Source: Rostrohypoxylon terebratum (lineage: Eukaryota; Ascomycota; Sordariomycetes; Xylariales; Hypoxylaceae). Taken from it: a stretch of 64,000 bases of DNA. Numbering within the stretch: position 1 is the first letter of the stretch; each line of letters starts with the position of its first letter. The notes under the pieces were generated by a model. It was not told where the DNA came from and did not search any database. It saw only the letters and a program-made list of their open reading frames with translations. The DNA lies in the NCBI GenBank assembly GCA_022497145.1, contig MU385960.1, positions 36,818 through 100,817 of the forward strand. The letters run 5' to 3'. Both the position numbers and the translations under genes were made by a program. This document shows, one piece after another, positions 57,874-64,000 of the stretch.

Positions 57874-58350
57874 ATGTTCGGGACTGATCTGGAAATATAC
57901 AACCCGACCTATAACCACGAAGAGAAAGGATTTCGGCTCTTCTCACGACTTCCGAGAGAAGTTCATCTTTCCATATGGCAGCTCTCATTACATCGTCACC
58001 GCATCATCAAAATCAGGCTATAGAAATGTAAGCTCGAGAATAGTGCATATTTCAGAGAAGACGAAAGACCACTCCCCGTCGTCGCAGGTTTCCAGCTTCT
58101 CGGCAAATTACTCAGAGTCAACAGCGAATCGAGGCAGGGTGCGCTTCAGTTCTATAGAGTGCATACTCCTTGTATCCTGAAGACTGGCGGCAGGTCTGAG
58201 AGGCAACTCTCATGTTCAATCCCGACTTCGACATGATCGAAGTTGAGCCGGATTTCCGAATCAACGTGTTTGTCAACCTGCTCGTCAACCTTAAATCCTC
58301 GGATCCCCAAGACTTGGCGTTAAGAGACTGGTCGTTGACACGGGAGTGAC
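57874..58350 (+). pseudogene. Broken 2EXR-type (F-box-like) gene
   Basis: An ATG at 57874 opens a frame with the 2EXR signature F-R-L-F-S-R-L-P-R-E-V-H-L-S-I-W followed by R-H-R-I-I-K-I. A TAG at 58021 ends it after 49 codons. The same frame then continues with L-L-R-V-N-S-E-S-R-Q-G-A-L-Q-F-Y, the second half of the family core, and after a frame change near 58195-58205 with M-F-N-P-D-F-D-M-I-E-V, also typical. So at least one nonsense change and one frameshift interrupt an otherwise recognisable protein. Possible remnants of the C-terminal half extend toward 58930 (for example a segment with W-S-I-R-K-D-Y-R-R-T-R-E). No intron with proper splice sites rescues the first stop. Function of the family is unknown; the copy looks recently inactivated. 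Confidence 0.65.
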
Positions 58351-59514
58351 GCTTATTATTTGACGATTGACTGACCTGAAGACGGTGGATGGCGTCGACG
58401 CGTGGAGCATTCGTAAAGACTATCGCCGGACTCGAGAGCGTCTGGCTCGCGGAGAGCGGGTCTCAGGGGAAAATGCCGGATCCCACAGGCTACAAGATCA
58501 ACGACCTGTTGGAAAAAGTCTAGTCCCATCTGTGTGCACCGGCGACGCCACGGATCCCTTCCTTCGACCTCTTAGAAGAAGACCCGCGGCCTAGGACTGA
58601 CTACCCACGCGTGGTATACGATGGACATTGCCACGGTCAGAAGGCGGTGCGCGATTGGCAAGCGGCGTTAGATACATGTGTCATGGGGCGTACCGCGACC
58701 GCCCCTCTCGCACTACCGCTTCATGCAGACTGCGAATCGGTATACGTTTAAGAAAATAAGAGATTGCGCACACACAGAGGAGGAATTGTTGCGTAAGAAG
58801 GATGAGCGGTGGTTCGATCACTTTGTGGAATGTAGAGATATTATCTATTATGAATACATCCGGATACAGTGTGAAGCGCACACTGTACGAATACTAGGTA
58901 GTCTTAGATCGGATTCGCTAATCCTAATCTGAAAGGAACCTCCAGTAGAGGAAAAAAAACTTTTTTTCTTCCTTTGGTGGCGATTACATCACTCGGTTCG
59001 GACCTGGCAACTCCTACCTAGAAAATCGTCAGGACCCCTGTATCTTTCCGGCTTCTAGAAGGTCTGATCCGCTCCAGCTGTTATCAAATTACCTGTCGAT
59101 CCTTCTAGAGAATTTCGCGCATCTAATTCGTACCTACCTACCTCTAGATAAACTCTTCAAGGTTGCGACTCGTTTCTAGGATAGCCTTAGAGTCTTAAGA
59201 CTACTAGGGTTACCTAGTATTTGGTCAGCGGTCAAAGTCAAATTTATCTGTTGCGGGTTAGATCGTGCCTGCACCGTTGTGTTTGTTGCGTTATCGGCCT
59301 TGACGATTGACGATTGACGATTGACGATTGACGACGGGAGGGCCTCGGGGTCTGCTTTCTTACCTACCATCAATCTTGATTCATCCACCCATATTTTCCC
59401 GGACGAGGTAAATTCTAACCCTAGGGAGAGTCATTATATCTCATTTGATTTATCATTCAAGAGTTATCGTGTGCACAGCTATCTTGGGTCAACTTTACCC
59501 TATAAAATAGTAAC
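58351..59514. other. Spacer with possible 2EXR remnants, then NCS1 permease promoter
   Basis: The left part (to about 58930) may include further decayed coding sequence of the 2EXR gene in changing frames. The right part is the promoter of the NCS1 permease and contains a 7-mer array at 59301-59335. No intact gene. Confidence 0.45.
59301..59335. repeat. ACGATTG heptamer array upstream of NCS1 permease
   Basis: Four to five units of ACGATTG lie about 180-215 bp upstream of the permease ATG. Confidence 0.75.
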
Positions 59515-61207
59515 ATGTTGGAGGGTCAACAAGCAGGCGAAAATGAGGTGACGTCGGCAGTGAGGAAGAATGCCGAAAAAGAAGTTGGACGGGCCGATTT
59601 ATCTGAGCCGAAGGACCGTACTTTGATGCGGAAATTCCGGAGCATTGTGACCGAGTTTATCGAAGCTAGCCCTGTCGAAGAGCGAGGAGTCTTGCCGGTA
59701 GCTTTGGAAGACCGCACCGCCACCAACTATTTTAGTTATTTTTGGATATGGGCAAGTATGAATATCAACCTCCTGCCGTAAGTGTATACCTACCTAGTAC
59801 CTACCTACTACTAGGTAGGTAGTAGGTCTCCATATCCATTGGTCGAGAGACCTCGACGATTGGGAAGGTGTACTGATATATTGATAATGCGATTAGTATC
59901 ACATTCGGCATGCTTGGTCCAGGATATGGCTTGGGTTTAAGGGATTGTGCCTTGGTCATAATATTCTTCTGCATATTAACTGCTGCAATACCGGCTTATC
60001 TCGGCACTCTAGGTCCTAAGACCGGTCTGCGACAGATGATCCAGGCTCGATTTTCTTTTGGCAGATACCTCGTCTCCGTGCCGGTTATCCTGAACTTGGC
60101 TACCCTGACGGGTTTCTGTGTCGTTATCTGCGTCATCGGAGGCCAATGTCTATCAGCCGTTGCCGGTGGTTCTCTAACCCCAGCAGTCGGGATAGTCATC
60201 ATGGGTGTGCTAGCTCTGCTCATCTCATTTTGTGGGTATGATGTACTGCACCAGTACGAGAGATATGCGTGGATCCCGGCCCTGATAGCTATTATCATCG
60301 CTACGGGATGCGGAGGTTCAGGTCTTACTATGCAAGCGCCAACAGAGCCTGCCACAGCTGGTGGTGTTCTAAGTTTCGGCATGATCATGGCATCCTATAT
60401 GATCCCATATGCTTGCCTTGCTTCTGATTTCACTACATACCTGAACCCCAAGTTCTCATCGTGAGTCATATTGTTGCAGGCGCATATATATATTTAAATT
60501 AACCGGATCTTAGGTTAAGGTTGTTCTTGTATGGGTTCACGGGTCTCTTGGTCCCATCAGTGTTACTGATGATTCTGGGTGCTTCTATTGCAGGAGCCAT
60601 AAGTGGTAACCCTGAGTGGCAAGATGGTTATGACGCGACACAAGTTGGTGGCGTCCTGGCCGCTATGCTCTCGCGCGCTGGCGGTTTCGGCAAGTTTGTT
60701 GTCGTAGTGCTTTCGCTGACTATGCTCGGAAACTTTGCTGCCACGATGTACTCAATCACGCTGAATTTCCAAATCCTGGTCCCGCAATTAGTCGTCATAC
60801 CGCGATACATGTTCTCGGTCGTGGTCGCTGCTATCGTCATCCCGGTGAGCGTAAAAGCCGCCGAGGAGTTTTTCGCTAACCTCGAGAACTTTGTTTCGCT
60901 AATCGGCTATTGGTCTGCTGCATTTGTAGCGGTGCTTATTGTTGAACACAACGTCTTTAGGGGTGGCCAGTACGACACATACGACCAGGATAGTTGGAAC
61001 GTGGCGTCCCAGCTACCGTGGGGGATCGCTGCTTTGACAGCCAGTGCTCTGAGCTTTTCGCTGGTCATCCCCAGCATGTCGCAGGTGTGGTTTGAAGGCC
61101 CGATTGCTAAGAAATCCGGCGACATTGGATTTGAGATGGCATTCGCCGTAACAGCGGTTCTCTACATCCCTTTCCGATTAATAGAGAAAAGGCTGAGCGG
61201 GAGGTAG
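59515..61207 (+). CDS. Purine-cytosine permease (NCS1 family, FCY2-like)
   Basis: Proton-coupled nucleobase transporter of the NCS1 family in the plasma membrane, 506 aa with about 12 membrane segments. Three exons: 59515-59777, 59897-60460 and 60514-61207, with phase-2 introns at both joins. The cytosolic N-terminus (about 70 residues) leads into Y-F-S-Y-F-W-I-W-A-S-M-N-I-N-L-L-P, and the junction restores I-T-F-G-M-L-G-P-G-Y-G-L. Later motifs include R-F-S-F-G-R-Y, C-G-Y-D-V-L-H-Q-Y-E-R-Y and S-D-F-T-T-Y, all typical of Fcy2-type purine-cytosine permeases rather than the uracil/allantoin Fur type. Intron 1 contains a 22-nt hairpin of the dispersed ACCTACC motif. The substrate range cannot be narrowed further. 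Confidence 0.93.
59799..59820. repeat. ACCTACCTA hairpin inside intron 1 of the NCS1 permease
   Basis: Perfect 9-bp arms (ACCTACCTA / TAGGTAGGT) flank a 4-base loop. It is one instance of the palindromic motif scattered through the spacers, here within a transcribed intron. Confidence 0.8.
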
Positions 61208-62334
61208 ACAGGCTCCTCTAAACGGTTGGATACTGTCAAACACGAATAAAATATGAGTGCAGCCATTTCGAAATAATGCAGTATGAATTCTCAGCTTGCA
61301 GAATAAAGCAAACCACCGCGTGAAACGGTGTGATTAAAGTTATGGGCCTGGAAAGGAAGCCTATTGGTAGCGGTGTGGACACTGTCAGACTCCATCCCTT
61401 CGGACTTCTGTAAGCACCCGCAAGCTACCCGAAGACCCCGAAAAATCAACATCCTTGAGGACGAAAACCTGGGGAAGCTGCATGAGCAGACCTCACTACA
61501 AACCAATGAGAGTGACAGTATCTCGTGCTCTCGCAATTTTTACGTTTTCCTCACAAACACATCACGGGGCTCTATCCAAAGCCAGGTACTGTGAGCCGGA
61601 CCAAATTCCTAAAAGAGGACTACTTTCGTACAGCTTTTTCTAAGCCGTAATTTTCGAGGCACTGCTCATTAAAGCTAGGTAGTAATGCGAACGAAAGCGG
61701 TATGCTATGTCGTGAGCAAGGGCGGCTTAGCTCAGATCTTGCGTTCCTCCCACGCCCTCAATTGTGTTCTATAGGGTAAAAGGAATATGGGAGGGTAGTA
61801 CGGCACCGCTCAAATTGCGATGCCTTGCGTTCTCTTTGGTTAGTAAGGTATTCCTGAGCATAACCTGTCCGCAACTCACCCGGACCCAGGCACTCTCGTT
61901 TTCCGTCATGGACTTGAGCTCACCAACCACAATTCAACTACATGAATATAGAGATTTCCTCAAACTTGGGAATATTGCGAACTGAACATCATATCTGGTT
62001 TCGTAACAGTGCTTAGAAGCATGGGAAGGGGAAAATGTAATAGGGCGAAATGCCCCATGTGTGAGGTCTCAAACCGGTTCTAGAATCTAGAACTTGTAGT
62101 TCATGATGCTAACGTCTACCGACAGGCCTAGCCGACGCGATCAGCCTGTCAATTTTATGACGGAATTTTGTTGTAGCCTGGGAGAGGGAGGTGCGAACCG
62201 AAGGTGCATCGTAGGAATGTGACTTGGGCTCTGATGTTGATGGTGCGAATGACAGTGATCACGGCATCTGCACTAGCTGGGAGAAGAGACAGGCGAGTTT
62301 GTTCTTGGATGGTAAGATGTTAATCAGGCAAGGC
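61208..62334. other. Convergent 3' spacer NCS1 permease / CE12 esterase
   Basis: 1.1 kb between convergent genes; short frames without recognisable domains. Nothing else seen. Confidence 0.55.
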
Positions 62335-63227
62335 TTAAATAGGGATAGAGCTATTATGCGGTATACAAGGACCATAGTAGGATGTAGTCAGAGACTCAGT
62401 CGAGTTGATGACTGCCTTTCCAAGAGCAGTCGTTCCACACTTCAAACCCAGCACAAAAGCCCCAGCCATCACGTTCGCCATGTAGGGTCCAGTGTGAGTA
62501 TGGTCATTTGGGTAGTTAGCGTTGACAGTGTCAGGGCCTAAGTTCTGCATAACTTGTACCGCGTATTCCTTGTGCGGTACGTGATAGATGTCAGGACTTG
62601 CGAGCTCCGCAGCCGCGTGCCTGGAGAAATATCAGTAAGATTTTTCCCAAACAATTCGGTAAAAAAAGGAAACACTTACCAAGCATAGTAATCAAATCGA
62701 GAAACATCGTTAACGCAAGTACCGGTTTCGCAAATATTATTCGGAGTCGGGGAGTCCAAGATAACCTTCGCCCCCTTTTCGAGGAACAGCTTGGCCGCGT
62801 TCTTATAGTACGCAGGGTACGTCAGAACCGTCTCGGCAACGCCATTATATGTAGTCTGACATGTCTCATCTTCAGCTCCGGGACAATCCGTTCGTCCGTT
62901 GTCTATGCTTAAGCTGCCGCCGTCGTTGTGACCAAACTCGATGACGACCCAATCGCCAGGTTGGACTACTTCGGCGACCGCGTCAAAGCGCCCTTCGCGG
63001 GTAAACGACCTCGCGCTTCTTCCGCCGATGGCTGCGTTGTGGACGACGTAGTCAGAGCCGAAGCTGTACTTGAGGTATTCACCCCAACCCTCGGTGGGCT
63101 GACCCGAAGCTCCCCCTCCTCCTTTCGCCATCGTCGAGTCACCGCAAAGGTGGATCGTGATAGGAGCAGCAGCTGGTGCGGCCGTGGCGGTTGCAGCCAG
63201 CAACCACCAAAGTCCTTGAATTCCCAT
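62335..63227 (-). CDS. Rhamnogalacturonan acetylesterase (CE12, SGNH hydrolase), secreted
   Basis: Removes acetyl groups from the rhamnogalacturonan backbone of pectin outside the cell, aiding later cleavage by lyases and hydrolases. Two exons (62680-63227 and 62335-62620) joined in phase 2 give 277 aa. A signal peptide (M-G-I-Q-G-L-W-W-L-L then Ala/Thr-rich) is cleaved near residue 17-21. The catalytic Ser31 is in G-D-S-T-M, the glycine of block II lies in I-G-G-R-S, the oxyanion Asn is in G-H-N-D-G-G, and Asp222/His225 in N-D-H-T-H complete the SGNH set. The junction rebuilds Y-Y-A-W-H-A-A. Paired cysteines (T-D-C...E-T-C, N-I-C...G-T-C) match fungal homologues. Length agrees with the family. 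Confidence 0.94.
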
Positions 63228-64000
63228 TCTGGCGGACTAGAGAGATGCTTCCAAAGAATGGGTGATGAAGAGAGGATAACGAGCTGCGGCTCCGCGATGA
63301 TCGATTGCCTACGATGTGAACAGCGGTACCAGTAACCGGATCAACACAACGCGATCAACTACCTTATATAGCATCGTAAGATATCCATATGCACGGGTTC
63401 TGGTGGATATGCATGCTTGTGCCTTGGGTTCCCCTGAATTACAGATCTAGATTCTGACCCGCTTTGCAATGCTACGAGATATCGCAATCCCGGGTCAGCG
63501 GTCGTTACATCTGGAATAATTATGTTTTTTCTCGTCTTTAATTCTTCCGCATCCTACCAATCTCCGCAGTTACTTTCGTGGAAAATGGTTGGAGAAGCGA
63601 ACTTGAGAGGGGCCACAGCCAAAAAGACAATTTACCGGGACTTCAGCCTCCGTGAATCCATGGATACTTGCCTAAAGAGGAGTTCTAGCTGTGCTGACTT
63701 CATTTTTCTCCAAATCTATGTCTTGGATTCATAGCTCGTCCTTTTTTTTATTGGTGGCATTCTGTTGACTGGATGCCGCCAATGATGGTGGATACGATGA
63801 GGTAAATAATAGGCGGCGCCAAGATCTTAACTTGGAAGTTAAGACGCTACTAAGGTCACGCGAGTTGGGTGTAAGACAAGACATTAATGCTAATAGTAAT
63901 GCTAGCTGTTGAATGCAGGCATCATATGCCTGTATTCAGTACACTGGAAGGTACAATCTTGAATTGTATCTGAAACAGTATATACACGAACTGTCTCCAA
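63228..64000. other. Upstream region of CE12 esterase and window end
   Basis: 0.8 kb including the CE12 promoter; no gene supported up to the window edge. Confidence 0.5.

Noticed and set aside
1..64000. CRISPR arrays, bacterial operons, riboswitches or viral genes
   Set aside because: No regularly spaced direct repeats with unique spacers, no prokaryotic gene architecture and no viral protein motif were seen; all tandem arrays are short simple repeats.

Overview
The window looks like nuclear DNA of a filamentous ascomycete (Pezizomycotina, probably Sordariomycetes; order not resolved). The reasons are short spliceosomal introns of about 50-160 nt with CTAAC/CTGAC-type branch points just before the acceptor, compact genes on both strands, an intron-bearing tRNA-Phe, a HET-domain gene, and fungal-type secreted plant cell wall enzymes (an AA9 copper monooxygenase and a CE12 rhamnogalacturonan acetylesterase). 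Intergenic DNA is long, rich in simple repeats, and peppered with a short palindromic motif related to ACCTACCTAGGTAGGT.

Layout. 1-7.7 kb is gene-poor and repeat-rich. 7.7-22 kb is accessory in character: AA9 monooxygenase (-), a classical SDR (-), an amino-acid/GABA-type permease (+), an ABM/dimeric alpha-beta barrel protein (-), a leucine-rich orphan (-), thymidylate synthase (-), a 0.96-kb candidate element bounded by perfect 27-bp inverted repeats, and a small secreted SnoaL-like protein (-). 22.8-49.8 kb is mostly conserved housekeeping: DNA helicase CHL1 (-), ribosomal protein L28/L27a (+), sterol glucosyltransferase ATG26/UGT51 (+), RNA polymerase II CTD phosphatase FCP1 (+), complex I subunit NDUFA13/GRIM-19 (+), condensin subunit 1 (-), tRNA-Phe (+), and CDC7 kinase (+). 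50.8-63.3 kb mixes a HET-domain gene (+), the WD40 protein CMR1 (-) divergent from an Mtf2-like mitochondrial protein (+), a decayed 2EXR-type gene (+), an NCS1 purine-cytosine permease (+), and the CE12 esterase (-).

There is no operon-like or biosynthetic cluster logic. Several neighbours share broad themes: chromosome maintenance and replication (CHL1, condensin, CDC7, CMR1, thymidylate synthase) and plant-polysaccharide attack (AA9, CE12). They are independent transcription units. Intron joins were worked out by hand from splice sites and reading frame; each is stated so it can be checked.

Points most worth a second look: the inverted-repeat element at 19.5-20.5 kb; a splice junction in the permease that does not keep frame; a 66-nt in-frame intron in condensin that makes the gene look one exon shorter than it is; a 49-nt intron that splits the HET gene into two apparent ORFs; the broken 2EXR gene; and promoter-region tandem arrays (a G-rich 7-mer upstream of condensin, a TGACGT-bearing 32-mer upstream of CMR1, TTCAAGG repeats upstream of the permease).
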